This document shows, in pieces, positions 23,773-32,988 of a stretch of 64,000 bases of DNA. The position numbers and the translations under genes were made by a program. Position 1 is the stretch's first letter, and the number at the start of each line of letters is the position of its first letter. Source of the stretch: Paraclostridium sordellii (GTDB lineage: Bacteria > Bacillota > Clostridia > Peptostreptococcales > Peptostreptococcaceae); contig NZ_LN679998.1 in NCBI RefSeq assembly GCF_000953675.1, positions 1,843,963 to 1,907,962 of the forward strand. The letters are read 5' to 3'. Under the pieces are notes generated by a model. It made no database searches and was not told the origin of the DNA. It saw nothing but the letters and a program-made list of their open reading frames with translations.

Positions 23773-24526
23773 TCTCATCGCCTCCGAGTAAGGTGATCAC
23801 ATCCATTATTCTATTGAAAAATTCTTTTCTAGTATCATTCCCTCTAACCAACTCGTTAAATATCTTACCATCTTTTATAAATAGAATTCTATGAGCATAA
23901 CTTGCAGTAAAAGAATCATGAGTTACCATTAGTATTGTTGTTTTTAAATCTTTATTTAAACTTTCAAACCTTTCAAGTAATAATCTTGCAGATTTAGAAT
24001 CAAGTGCTCCTGTCGGTTCATCTGCTAATACTAATGATGGCTTAGTAACTATAGCTCTAGCTGAAGCTACTCTTTGTTTTTGTCCCCCAGACATTTGATA
24101 TGGATATTTGCTAAGTATTTTTTCTATTTCAAGATATTTTGCTACTTCTTTTATTTTTTCATCTATTAAAGAGCTTTCTTCACCTTTAATAGTAAGGGCT
24201 AATGCTATATTTTCATAAGCAGTTAATGTATCTAATAAATTAAAATCTTGGAATATAAATCCTAATTCATTTTGTCTAAATTTATCTAGTTGTTTTGATT
24301 TAAGCCTATTTATATCTTGGTTATTTATTATTATATTTCCACTTGAAACATTATCTATTGTAGATATACAGTTAAGTAGCGTTGTTTTTCCACTACCACT
24401 AGGGCCCATTATTCCAACAAATTCCCCTTCAAATACATTAAAACTTATATTATCTATCGCTTTAGTTATATTATCTTTATTTCCGTAATATTTTTCTATA
24501 TTCTCTACGCTTAACATATTTTTCAT
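23762..24526 (-). CDS. BceA-type ABC transporter ATP-binding protein
   Basis: 254-residue cytoplasmic ATPase partner of the overlapping permease. It has Walker A GPSGSGKTT (41-49), Q-loop FQDFN, signature SGGQKQR, Walker B LVLADEPTGALD and switch VTHD. The LolD/MacB/BceA subgroup is indicated by DEPTGALD and IFQDFNLLDTLTAYEN. GGAGG lies 6 bases before the ATG. It is the first gene of the two-gene operon. Confidence 0.92.
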   Translation of the reverse strand: MKNMLSVENIEKYYGNKDNITKAIDNISFNVFEGEFVGIMGPSGSGKTTLLNCISTIDNVSSGNIIINNQDINRLKSKQLDKFRQNELGFIFQDFNLLDTLTAYENIALALTIKGEESSLIDEKIKEVAKYLEIEKILSKYPYQMSGGQKQRVASARAIVTKPSLVLADEPTGALDSKSARLLLERFESLNKDLKTTILMVTHDSFTASYAHRILFIKDGKIFNELVRGNDTRKEFFNRIMDVITLLGGDENVF

Positions 24527-24631
24527 TTTTTCCTCCTGGCTTATTATTATAGATTTATTTTACACCTTTTTTAGAAAAAAAGCCTTACAGGAAAATTTAA
24601 CTAATCTTACAATTTGGTAAGTATAGTAAAA

Positions 24632-24684
24632 TAATTAAAGCTACCTATATTTTATAAATACATTACTTTAGGTAACTTTAATTA
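24632..24684 (-). terminator. Hairpin after the small secreted protein gene
   Basis: 16-bp arms with one mismatch (24632-24647 against 24669-24684) just past the stop of the 24.7-25.2 kb gene. The U-run is weak (ATTATTTT). Confidence 0.5.
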
Positions 24685-24694
24685 CACTTATATT

Positions 24695-25153
24695 TTAATT
24701 TTTTTCTATATCATTTTTCATCTTCTCTTTATTTTTTCTAATTGTTTCTTTTAGTTTTTCACCTTGATATTTAGTTATTACTCTATCTTTAACCATATTA
24801 TCTATTAAAGATTTTTTTCTATCATTATTGTTATTGTATTTCTTTTCTTTTATTTTACTTTCTTTGTTCCCTCTATAATAATTTTTAACGCTTGATTTTC
24901 TTTTATTTTCTTCCTGTAATTTTATTATATAGTCATTGATGTTATCTACATCTTCTTTGATTAAAATCCCTGAATTTTTCAGTTCTTCTACACTTTTAAT
25001 AAAGCACTCTCTTCTTAGTAATTTAACTTTCTCTATATTAGCTTTGCTTATTGATTTATCAATTATCTGTGTATGTGCACTTACGCTTGTACTTAACATA
25101 GTCAAAATTATTAAACTGGATAATGCTATACTTAAAATATTCTTAGACTTCAT
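24695..25153 (-). CDS. Small secreted basic protein with two short repeats
   Basis: 152 residues. A Sec signal peptide (MKSKNIL then a hydrophobic core) ends with SVSA, predicted cleavage after about residue 26. The mature part has two similar units, VEELKNSGILIKEDVDNINDYI (about 54-75) and IDNMVKDRVITKYQGEKLKETI (about 117-138), of the hydrophobic-xx-G/R-I-T/K type seen in DUF2680-like secreted proteins. A Lys/Asn-rich linker joins them. It lies 55 bp after the histidine kinase on the same strand, so it may be an output or accessory of that system. No enzyme motif is present. Confidence 0.6.
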   Translation of the reverse strand: MKSKNILSIALSSLIILTMLSTSVSAHTQIIDKSISKANIEKVKLLRRECFIKSVEELKNSGILIKEDVDNINDYIIKLQEENKRKSSVKNYYRGNKESKIKEKKYNNNNDRKKSLIDNMVKDRVITKYQGEKLKETIRKNKEKMKNDIEKN

Positions 25154-25208
25154 ACATACCTCCTAAAATTTAATTAATCCTAGTTTTTACAATCATCTTA
25201 AAATAAAT

Positions 25209-26447
25209 TTATTTTTTAGGTATATATATACTAAAAATACTTCCTGTTTTGTATTTTGAACTTACAGCTATTTTGCCATTTAAGTTACCTATTAATATTT
25301 TTGCTATGGATAACCCAATACCAGAACCCTCTTTGTTTGATTCTCTATGAGAGCTAGCTCTATAAAATCTATTAAATATTAGAGGTAATTCCTCTTCTTT
25401 TATACCTATTCCACTATCTGCTACTTCTATTTTTATATTTGAGCCTTCTTCAGATAACCTTACAATTATGTAGTCATCTTCTTTTGTATATTTTATGGCA
25501 TTGTCTATAAGTATTATAAGTATCTGTTTTAGTTTTTCTTTATCTGTGTATATACTTTGGTCTTTTAAGTCGTAATTAAAATTTAGATTTTTACTTTGTA
25601 ATTGGCATATATCTTCATATTGGATAAGTATATCTCCTATTATATCAATAATATTAGTTTTTGACTTATTTATAGTTATTATAGCATCCTCTTTAGTTAA
25701 TTTTAATAAATCAGATACTAGTTTACTAAGTCTTCGTACTTCTTTCATAACTATAACAAGATTATTCATTTCTTCTTCTACACTATTTTTAGGCCTTTTT
25801 ATAATACTTTCTATTTTTGAAAATATTATCGTAAGTGGAGTTCTAAGTTCATGTGATGCATCTTGTACAAATAGTTCTTGATTTTTCCAAGATTCCTCTA
25901 TAGGCTTTAATGATTTCTTAGTTAGAAATTTACTTATAAAATAGACAGTTATTGAGGCTAGTATAATTGAAATAATAAGTACAAATTTTAATTGATTTAA
26001 AAGCATTTCTTCAGTATCTACTATTTTTATTATTTCTATAGTGTATAAATTATAATTAATTTTTATTTGCCTAAAGCTATGTCCATTATATTTATATATA
26101 GTTATTCCATCTTTTAAATCTTCGCTTAAACTAAATGGTCGTATATAATTTGACATATTCTCTGGAAAAGATTTTAAAAGTTCTCCATTCTTTGATATAT
26201 AAATCATTGTTCCCCTTAACACTGTATCTGGTGGTAACTCTCTATTAAATTCTAAACTTCCTCTATTTATATCATGTGTAAACTTTTTAGACTGCATATA
26301 AAGTTCTTTATCAATACTTTTATAGGTTAAATTATAAAAGTATTGATATATAAATATAGTGAATAATATAAATATAATTCCAACAACTAAGGTATTAATC
26401 GTTGTAAGTTTTTTTCTTGTTTTTTTTAATATATTTTTATTCATCAT
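25209..26447 (-). CDS. Sensor histidine kinase with extracytoplasmic sensor
   Basis: About 412 residues. Transmembrane segment 1 is at about 16-38, then an extracytoplasmic loop of about 110 residues, segment 2 at about 152-174, then the kinase core: H-box DASHELRTPLT with His199, N-box DNAIKY, G1 DSGIGI, F-box FNRFYR and G2 GSGIGLSIAK. The response regulator gene overlaps it. The frame opens with TTG ATG ATG; I take the first ATG because GGATAT is 8 bases upstream. Likely signal is an envelope stress handled by the divergent ABC transporter. Confidence 0.92.
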   Translation of the reverse strand: MMNKNILKKTRKKLTTINTLVVGIIFILFTIFIYQYFYNLTYKSIDKELYMQSKKFTHDINRGSLEFNRELPPDTVLRGTMIYISKNGELLKSFPENMSNYIRPFSLSEDLKDGITIYKYNGHSFRQIKINYNLYTIEIIKIVDTEEMLLNQLKFVLIISIILASITVYFISKFLTKKSLKPIEESWKNQELFVQDASHELRTPLTIIFSKIESIIKRPKNSVEEEMNNLVIVMKEVRRLSKLVSDLLKLTKEDAIITINKSKTNIIDIIGDILIQYEDICQLQSKNLNFNYDLKDQSIYTDKEKLKQILIILIDNAIKYTKEDDYIIVRLSEEGSNIKIEVADSGIGIKEEELPLIFNRFYRASSHRESNKEGSGIGLSIAKILIGNLNGKIAVSSKYKTGSIFSIYIPKK

Positions 26448-27114
26448 CAAATATATATCCTATTCCTCTTTTAGTTTTTATATATTTATTATAACCACTA
26501 GATAGTAAATTTTTTCTAAGTCCACTAATATGTACTTCCACTATTTCAATTGGTATATCGCAATCTATCCCCCATATCCTATCATATATTTGTTCTTTTA
26601 GTAAAACTTGTTTTTTATTCATTAAAAAATATTCAAGTATATCAAACTGCTTTTTATATAATTCTATTTCTTGATTGCCTATGTAAACTGTTCTAGAATC
26701 CAAATTCATTTTCAAATCCTTAAATTCTAATATATTTTCATTCGATATAGACCCTGTAGTTCTAAGAACTGCATATACTCTAGCAACTAATTCTTCCATA
26801 TAAAAAGGTTTTGTAACATAGTCATTAGCTCCAATTGAAAATGCCCCAACTTTATCATCAAGTTCTTCTTTTGCTGTAAGTATTATAACAGGTGTTTTTA
26901 TACCTTTATTTCTTATAATCCTTAGTATCTCAATTCCGCTTAAATCAGGTAACATTATATCTAGTATTATTATGTCATATATACTTCTTTCAATATCATA
27001 AAGAGCGTCTTCTCCATTATTTAAAACTTCAACATCTAAGTTAACATTTCTAGATAATTCTTCTTTTATTGTATCTGCTAATACAGTATTATCTTCAACA
27101 ACTAAAATTCTCAT
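26437..27114 (-). CDS. OmpR-family response regulator
   Basis: 225 residues. The receiver domain has acidic pocket Glu7/Asp8, phospho-acceptor Asp52 (IILDIMLPD), Thr in ILTAKEE and Lys in VTKPF. The C-terminal winged helix (about 128-225) ends RGIGYIFDD. It is cotranscribed with the kinase (overlapping ends) and divergent from a MacB-like ABC operon. The intervening 150 bp contain the inverted pair TTACCTT (27162) and AAGGTAA (27213), a possible binding region. Confidence 0.93.
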   Translation of the reverse strand: MRILVVEDNTVLADTIKEELSRNVNLDVEVLNNGEDALYDIERSIYDIIILDIMLPDLSGIEILRIIRNKGIKTPVIILTAKEELDDKVGAFSIGANDYVTKPFYMEELVARVYAVLRTTGSISNENILEFKDLKMNLDSRTVYIGNQEIELYKKQFDILEYFLMNKKQVLLKEQIYDRIWGIDCDIPIEIVEVHISGLRKNLLSSGYNKYIKTKRGIGYIFDDE

Positions 27115-27263
27115 ATTTATTCCTCCTGTGTTGTCATTACAATAATTTAATTATAATCATATTACCTTTAATTAAACTTAAATTTTTTAATTTACTTATT
27201 TAAGAATTTTTTAAGGTAAGGAATATAAATTATTATCAAACAAAAGAAGAAAGGATGAAATAT

Positions 27264-28727
27264 ATGAATTTTATATTTAGGTCAATTAAATCTTTAAAAG
27301 AAAGGAAAGGAAAAACATTAATCATTTTAGCTATAATGCTAACAGTATGTTTAGTGATACTTACTAGTTTTAGCATTCAATCAGCTACAAATTTAGCTTC
27401 TGTAATGGCTAGGCAAAAACTAGGTGCTGATGTTACTTTATCTTTAGATATGGATAAATTAATGAAAAAAAATCAAGAAGATGCCAAAGACCTTAATAGT
27501 GGAGAAAAGCCTAAATTTGAACCAATAAAAGTACCAGTTCCACTAGAGTACTTAACTGAACTAAAAAATTCAAAATATGTAGATAGTTATTCTTTAAAAA
27601 GTGATACATCTGCTAACTTGGATGGTCTAAAAGCAGTTGGGGCTGAAGATGAATCTGAAGAGGAGTCAGGTCATATGCCTCCTATGGATATGAAGAATAC
27701 TGGTGATGTTACTATATGTGGATTAAATGAATTTAATATGGCAGAAAAAGTAAATTCTCAAACTATAACACTAAAAGAAGGTAGAGCTTTTAATGAAGAT
27801 GATTTAGGCAAAAATGTAATATTAGTGGAAGAAACTTTTGCAGATGAAAATGAACTAAAGATAGGAGATAAAATAAAGCTCGATTCTACTGAAGATGAAG
27901 ATGTATCTATAGAGTCTGAAATAATAGGAATTTTTAAAGATAGTAGTGAAATAGATGAACATGCTTATAGGTTTACATCTATGTTACCTTATAATACTAT
28001 GTACGTTCCATATACATTAGCTAATGAGTTAAAAGGATCTGATTATAAAAATTCAGTAGATTCTATGACATTTTCATTAAATGACCCTATAAATGTAGAT
28101 AAATTTATAACTGAAGCTAAAAATACTAATATAGATTTTGAACAATTTAAATTAGATGCAGGAGATAGAGCTTATGAATCTATGATGGGTCCAATAGATA
28201 ATGTAGCATCATTTTCTAAAACGACTTTAGTTGTGATTGCTATATTTGGAGGTATTATATTATCACTTATTATAATGCTTTCTATGAAAGATAGAATCCA
28301 TGAAATTGGTATATTAATGGCTTTAGGCGAGAAAAAGATTAAGATTATAGGTCAATTATTAACAGAAGTAGTACTAATTTTGGTAGTGGCTATAGGAATA
28401 TCTACTCTGTGTGGAAAACCTATAAGTAATTTAGTAGGAGATAAACTTATACAAAATGAAATATCTATCCAATCACAACAAGAATCATCATTAAATCCTC
28501 CTGAATTTAACAGAGGCAACATGGGTGGCGGAAAAGGTAGATTCATGAATACTAATAACCCGTTAGAAGATGTTGATCCTATAAATGATTTAGATATAAA
28601 GTTAAATGGTACTGATATTTTTAAAATGTCTTTATGTTCGCTAGCCATATCTGTAGTAGCAACTATTATACCAGCATCATTTATAATGAGATTAAACCCT
28701 AAAAATATATTAAGTAAACATAGCTAG
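27264..28727 (+). CDS. MacB/FtsX-type ABC transporter permease
   Basis: About 487 residues: N-terminal membrane helix (about 18-40), extracytoplasmic MacB-like domain (about 45-310), then three C-terminal membrane segments with the FtsX pattern IGILMALGEKKIKIIGQLLTE and ending RLNPKNIL. The domain carries an acidic, Met-rich insert near 130 and a Gly/Asn-rich stretch near 420. I start at the ATG at 27264 because AAGGA lies 8 bases before it, whereas the earlier ATG directly abuts that site. The first residues (MNFIFRSIKSLKERKGKT) match family starts. It is the first gene of a two-gene operon divergent from the two-component pair. Confidence 0.87.
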   Translation: MNFIFRSIKSLKERKGKTLIILAIMLTVCLVILTSFSIQSATNLASVMARQKLGADVTLSLDMDKLMKKNQEDAKDLNSGEKPKFEPIKVPVPLEYLTELKNSKYVDSYSLKSDTSANLDGLKAVGAEDESEEESGHMPPMDMKNTGDVTICGLNEFNMAEKVNSQTITLKEGRAFNEDDLGKNVILVEETFADENELKIGDKIKLDSTEDEDVSIESEIIGIFKDSSEIDEHAYRFTSMLPYNTMYVPYTLANELKGSDYKNSVDSMTFSLNDPINVDKFITEAKNTNIDFEQFKLDAGDRAYESMMGPIDNVASFSKTTLVVIAIFGGIILSLIIMLSMKDRIHEIGILMALGEKKIKIIGQLLTEVVLILVVAIGISTLCGKPISNLVGDKLIQNEISIQSQQESSLNPPEFNRGNMGGGKGRFMNTNNPLEDVDPINDLDIKLNGTDIFKMSLCSLAISVVATIIPASFIMRLNPKNILSKHS

Positions 28728-28736
28728 GAGGTTATT

Positions 28737-29423
28737 ATGGAAAATATATTAAGTTTTGAACATGTATCTTATTCTTATAATTCAGATAAAAAAGTTTTAG
28801 ATGGAGTTAATATAGATTTTGAGTCTGGAAAATTTTATACAATCATAGGCCAATCTGGCTCAGGTAAAACAACACTTATATCTCTTGCTTGTGGATTAGA
28901 CTATCCATCTAGCGGTAATATTAATTATAAAGGTAAAAGTTTAAAGAGTATCTCTCTTGAAAAATACAGAAATAAGTATGTTTCAATAATATTTCAAGGC
29001 TATAATCTACTTAACTATATGAACGCTATTGAAAATATAACATCTGCTATGAGCATAAAGGGTATAAAAACAAATGATAATAAACAATTTGCTATAGATA
29101 TGTTAAAAAGAGTTGGTATAAGTAAGGAACAAGGTATGCAAAAAACTTTAACTTTAAGTGGTGGTCAACAACAAAGAGTTGCTATAGCTAGAGCACTTTG
29201 TTGTGAATGTGAGTTAATAATTGCAGATGAGCCTACTGGTAACTTAGATGAAATTACATCTAAAGAAATTATAGCTTTATTTAAAGATATTGTTATAAAT
29301 GAAAATAAAACTGTTATTATGGTTACTCATAATAAAGATATTGCTATTGAGTCTGATGAAACTTATTTAGTTAAAGATACAGAACTTATTAAAGTTCATT
29401 TCCCTAAAGATTTTAATAGTTAA
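28737..29423 (+). CDS. MacB/LolD-type ABC transporter ATP-binding protein
   Basis: 228 residues. Walker A GQSGSGKTT (38-46), Q-loop FQGYN, signature LSGGQQQR, Walker B LIIADEPTGNLD, switch VTHN. GGAGG is placed 6 bases before the ATG, and the gene follows the permease by 9 bp, so they form one transporter. By family this complex extrudes peptides or handles cell-envelope substrates rather than importing nutrients. Confidence 0.92.
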   Translation: MENILSFEHVSYSYNSDKKVLDGVNIDFESGKFYTIIGQSGSGKTTLISLACGLDYPSSGNINYKGKSLKSISLEKYRNKYVSIIFQGYNLLNYMNAIENITSAMSIKGIKTNDNKQFAIDMLKRVGISKEQGMQKTLTLSGGQQQRVAIARALCCECELIIADEPTGNLDEITSKEIIALFKDIVINENKTVIMVTHNKDIAIESDETYLVKDTELIKVHFPKDFNS

Positions 29424-29436
29424 ATTTTTAATACAT

Positions 29437-29496
29437 AAAAAGAGCTATATCTAAATATAAGTTAAATAATTAACCTTATATTAGCATAGCTCTTTT
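29437..29496. terminator. Convergent terminator
   Basis: AAAAGAGCTAT (29437-29447) and ATAGCTCTTTT (29486-29496) pair around an internal stem-loop, between the plus-strand ABC operon and the minus-strand DUF1648 gene. Confidence 0.7.
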
Positions 29497-29500
29497 ATTT

Positions 29501-30610
29501 TTAAAACGCTGTTAAACTAAATATAAGTATTAAAATTAGAAATATAATTATGATTTTAGCTGATTTATGAGCCATATTAAATGTCCATCCAGCACCTAAT
29601 CTTTTCTCTACCATAAATGATGGGTCTTCTTTGTTATAGTATATAAATCCATATATCCATTTTTCATCATCACTTTCTATCATGTAATTATTCTTATTTT
29701 TTGACTTTAATGTGGATAGCATTATAAAGTTATAAATCAGTAAAATAGAAGCTAATATTGGCACAAATATTACTATAAAAAATAAAGTCATTGGCATATC
29801 CATATTTTTAACCATAAGTATAGGATTAATAGAAGTTGTAGCTTGAACACTTATAGTTATAATAAATAATGAATATCCTATGTTATTTAAATACTTTAAA
29901 GCTTTTTTCCTATTTTCTTCTTTATTTTGAGTATCTATATAACTTCTATATCCTATGGTTCCTACTCCCATATAACTAAACATTAAAACCATTCCTAAAT
30001 CTATTATATTTATAAAAAATACATTTTTAAAGTTCTTAGGACCAAATGCATCTGCTTTACCATTTGGGCCCCAGTGTGTTGGTATTGTTTCTGGTAAGTT
30101 ATTGTAATTTATAGCAACATATACAAATGATATTATAGATATAGCTACACATATACCAAACAATATTTTAAACTTTCTTTTAAGCTTTTCTTTTTCATTT
30201 ATAAATTTAGTGTCTATAGTAATAGTTTGATTGCTTTGTTTTTGAATAGATTCACCATTAGTGAAAGATATTAATTGGCTTTTTATATTCTTTACTTCTA
30301 TATAACTATCTCTTAAATACCAATAACTAAGACCTATATAAATAGTTAGTGCTATTGGAATTATAATAGTCTCACTTCCAACTGTTTTAATTAGTAAAAT
30401 ACTTAAAATTATTATAATTATTAAAGTATAATTCATCCTTCTTTTATACTCTTTGTCTATACGCTTTTTGTCATCTTCATTTAAATTTACATTCTTAACG
30501 TATACTCCATAAAAATAATTTTTACCACTTATCAATTGTACGTACACCATAAATAGGTGTGTAAATATTAATATTGGAGCTAATATCATAAGCCCTACCA
30601 TATTTTCCAT
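29501..30610 (-). CDS. DUF1648/DUF5808 membrane protein
   Basis: 369 residues with about nine hydrophobic segments. The DUF1648 motif (PETIPTHWGPNGKADAFGPK, about residues 172-191) follows the third to fourth segment. Near the C-terminus DEKWIYGFIYYNKEDPSFMVEKR plus GWTFNMA is the DUF5808 signature. Proteins of this type often sit beside YtrA-like GntR regulators, as here, where start and regulator stop overlap by one base. The relation to SdpI-type immunity proteins (also DUF1648) suggests envelope protection, but function is unknown. Confidence 0.8.
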   Translation of the reverse strand: MENMVGLMILAPILIFTHLFMVYVQLISGKNYFYGVYVKNVNLNEDDKKRIDKEYKRRMNYTLIIIIILSILLIKTVGSETIIIPIALTIYIGLSYWYLRDSYIEVKNIKSQLISFTNGESIQKQSNQTITIDTKFINEKEKLKRKFKILFGICVAISIISFVYVAINYNNLPETIPTHWGPNGKADAFGPKNFKNVFFINIIDLGMVLMFSYMGVGTIGYRSYIDTQNKEENRKKALKYLNNIGYSLFIITISVQATTSINPILMVKNMDMPMTLFFIVIFVPILASILLIYNFIMLSTLKSKNKNNYMIESDDEKWIYGFIYYNKEDPSFMVEKRLGAGWTFNMAHKSAKIIIIFLILILIFSLTAF

Positions 30611-30993
30611 TATTTTTTCACCCCATAATTTTCAAAATAATTTTCACATAAATCAATAAATTCATCTTTTTCTATTCCTTTTAAATAACTTTCTGCAACT
30701 AGAAGCTCTATTTGTTCTTTAATATTATTAAAGTTATTTTCTTCTTTTTTTATAGGTAAATTATTTACTATAGCACCTTTTCTTCTATCTATATTTATAT
30801 ACCCCTCATCTTTAAGTAAATTATATGCTTTACTTACTGTATGTAAGTTTATACCTATTTCATCGGCTAATGCTCTAACTGATGGTAATGATTCGTTTAC
30901 CTCTAAATCGCCTTTAGCTATTGATTTTATTATTTCTTCTCTTATTTGTATATATATGGGTTTTTCACTGTTAAAGTCTAAATTTAATATCAA
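30610..30993 (-). CDS. GntR-family (YtrA-type) regulator
   Basis: About 127 residues: a winged HTH (PIYIQIREEIIKSIAKGDL, SVRALADEIGINLHTVSKAYNLLKDEGYI) followed by a short helical tail, the YtrA size class that lacks a big effector domain. I take the TTG at 30993 as start because GAGGTG lies 7 bases upstream; the GTG nine bases earlier is part of that ribosome binding site. It is cotranscribed with the DUF1648 gene and probably autoregulatory. Confidence 0.87.
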   Translation of the reverse strand: MILNLDFNSEKPIYIQIREEIIKSIAKGDLEVNESLPSVRALADEIGINLHTVSKAYNLLKDEGYINIDRRKGAIVNNLPIKKEENNFNNIKEQIELLVAESYLKGIEKDEFIDLCENYFENYGVKK

Positions 30994-31088
30994 AATTATC
31001 ACCTCTTTTGCTACATTAAATATAAATTAATAAATTTTATTGTTTGTTATATTTATAATATAACAAATGTTACTTATATATCAATAGG

Positions 31089-31150
31089 ATTTAAAAATAA
31101 AAAATAGACATATAACTTTAAAGTTATATGTCTATTTTTTATTTTTAAAT
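31089..31150 (-). terminator. 62-bp perfect palindromic terminator
   Basis: Exact palindrome centred at 31119/31120, core ATAGACATATAACTTT, with no loop. It lies 9 bp past the stop of the BceS-like kinase. Confidence 0.85.
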
Positions 31151-31158
31151 ATTTAATT

Positions 31159-32169
31159 TTATCTAAATATATCGCTATTTATTGGAAACACTATATTTAC
31201 AGTAGTTCCCATATCTTTATTCGATGTTAAATTTATATTAAGTCCTAATTTATTACATAACTTCTTACATAAATATAAACCTATACCTGTCGATTTTGAA
31301 TACTTTCGTCCATTCTCTCCCGTAAATCCCTTTTCAAATACTCTAAATACGTCTTTCTCATCTATACCTACTCCATTATCTTTTATTGTCAATACAATAT
31401 TATTATCATTTGATACAGAACTTATATCTATTATTGCATTTTTATTTTTAGAGTATTTTATAGAATTTATCATTATCTGATTTATTATAAATTCAACCCA
31501 TTTAGGATCACTGTATATTATATTATCAATATTTTCAACATTTATAGCAATTTTTTTATTTATACAATCCCTAGCATTTTTTCTTATAACTTTTCTTACT
31601 ATATCTTCTATATTAAATTTTTTAATTATATAATCTTTATTAACATCACTGCTTCTTGAGTAATATAATACTTGTTCTACATAATCTTCTATTTTTTGTA
31701 TTTCTGACTTTATATGCTGTGGTATTATATCTGAATTATTTTCAATAAACAACATAGTAGATGCTATAGGTGTTTTTATTTCATGTACCCAAGTTTCAAT
31801 ATACTCTTTATAATCATTTTGCATATTTTTATAATAATTTATATTGTCTCTCATAGACCTATTAGATTCTCTTAATAAATGATAAACCATTTTTTCATTT
31901 AAATACTTTGGCTTATCTATTACTTCTGATAATAAATACTTCTTATCTAAATGGTCACATATTCCTATTACTTTTTCATAATAATTTTTTTGACGTACAA
32001 AATCTAAAATCATATATGTTACAAGTGGTCCAAACCATAATATAAAAGCTAAAAATATAATTTGTTTGCTAGTATTGGTTGCTGCTAAAGTTATATAAGT
32101 TATAAAGAATAAAATTGCATTTATAGTCAAAAACACTATTCGATCTTTTAAATATTCAATAAGTTTCAT
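31159..32169 (-). CDS. BceS-type intramembrane-sensing histidine kinase
   Basis: 336 residues with two closely spaced membrane helices (about 10-30 and 37-57) and almost no extracellular loop, the hallmark of BceS/LiaS-like kinases that rely on a transporter for sensing. The core shows H-box WVHEIKTPIA with His129, DNGVGI, FEKGFTGENG and STGIGLYLC. Start ATG overlaps the response-regulator stop (ATGA). The matching BceAB-like transporter is not adjacent but lies 7 kb away at 21.8-24.5 kb. Confidence 0.9.
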   Translation of the reverse strand: MKLIEYLKDRIVFLTINAILFFITYITLAATNTSKQIIFLAFILWFGPLVTYMILDFVRQKNYYEKVIGICDHLDKKYLLSEVIDKPKYLNEKMVYHLLRESNRSMRDNINYYKNMQNDYKEYIETWVHEIKTPIASTMLFIENNSDIIPQHIKSEIQKIEDYVEQVLYYSRSSDVNKDYIIKKFNIEDIVRKVIRKNARDCINKKIAINVENIDNIIYSDPKWVEFIINQIMINSIKYSKNKNAIIDISSVSNDNNIVLTIKDNGVGIDEKDVFRVFEKGFTGENGRKYSKSTGIGLYLCKKLCNKLGLNINLTSNKDMGTTVNIVFPINSDIFR

Positions 32170-32837
32170 TTCATTATATACCCTAACCCTCTTCTTGTTT
32201 CTATATATTCTTTTAAGTTTATTTCCTCTAGTTTTTTTCTTATCCTAGTAATATTTACAGATAATGTATTGTCATCTATATAAACATCTGAATTCCACAT
32301 ATAATTCATTAAATCATCTCTAGATACTATTGATCCTTTATTCTTCATAAGATATGCTAGTATTTTCATTTCATTTTTACTTAACTCTACATTTTTATTA
32401 AAAGCAGTTATTGTTCCCTTTGATAAATCAAGTCTTAAATCCCTATGTGTTAATATATCTGATGTATCAGATTCTGAATATGTTCTTTTTAAAACAGCAC
32501 TTATTCTTGCTAATAAAATTTGTGTATTATATGGTTTTGTAACAAAATCATCTGCACCTAAGTTCATACTCATTAACTCATCTACTTCACTATCCCTACT
32601 TGTAACTATTATTATAGGTATATTTAGTGACTTTCTAACTTCTCTACATATATAAAATCCATCAAATACTGGTAAATTAACATCTAATAAAATAAGGTCT
32701 GGCATTACTTTTTTTATTTTTTCTATTATATTTTCAAATTTCTCAACTGCTACTACATCATAACCATATCTTGTTAATAGTGATTTTAATTCTTCTCTTA
32801 TGACTTGAGAATCTTCTATTATCATTAACTTTTTCAT
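32166..32837 (-). CDS. BceR-like OmpR-family response regulator
   Basis: 223 residues. Receiver domain has acidic Glu8/Asp9, phospho-acceptor Asp52 (LLDVNLP), and TKPYN with conserved Lys. The DNA-binding domain has SKNEMKILAYLM, VSRDDLMNYMW and RRGLGYIM at the end. It ends in TGA within an ATGA overlap with the kinase, so TGA is read as stop in this genome. Likely controls a peptide-antibiotic resistance transporter. Confidence 0.92.
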   Translation of the reverse strand: MKKLMIIEDSQVIREELKSLLTRYGYDVVAVEKFENIIEKIKKVMPDLILLDVNLPVFDGFYICREVRKSLNIPIIIVTSRDSEVDELMSMNLGADDFVTKPYNTQILLARISAVLKRTYSESDTSDILTHRDLRLDLSKGTITAFNKNVELSKNEMKILAYLMKNKGSIVSRDDLMNYMWNSDVYIDDNTLSVNITRIRKKLEEINLKEYIETRRGLGYIMK

Positions 32838-32941
32838 AGTTCCTCTCCTTTTGGTTAATCTTGTATATTAGTTTATCACTTATAAAACTTTTATTAAAGA
32901 CCTATGTAATTATTATGTATATAATTGTTAATATTACGCAT

Positions 32942-32987
32942 AAAAAGTAGTCTTAAATCTTTATTTAAAGGTTTAAGACTACTTTTT
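32942..32987 (-). terminator. Terminator after the permuted OppA gene
   Basis: 16-bp arms AAAAAGTAGTCTTAAA and its complement (32972-32987) around a 14-bp loop, 2 bp past the stop at 32989. Confidence 0.8.
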
Positions 32988-32988
32988 A

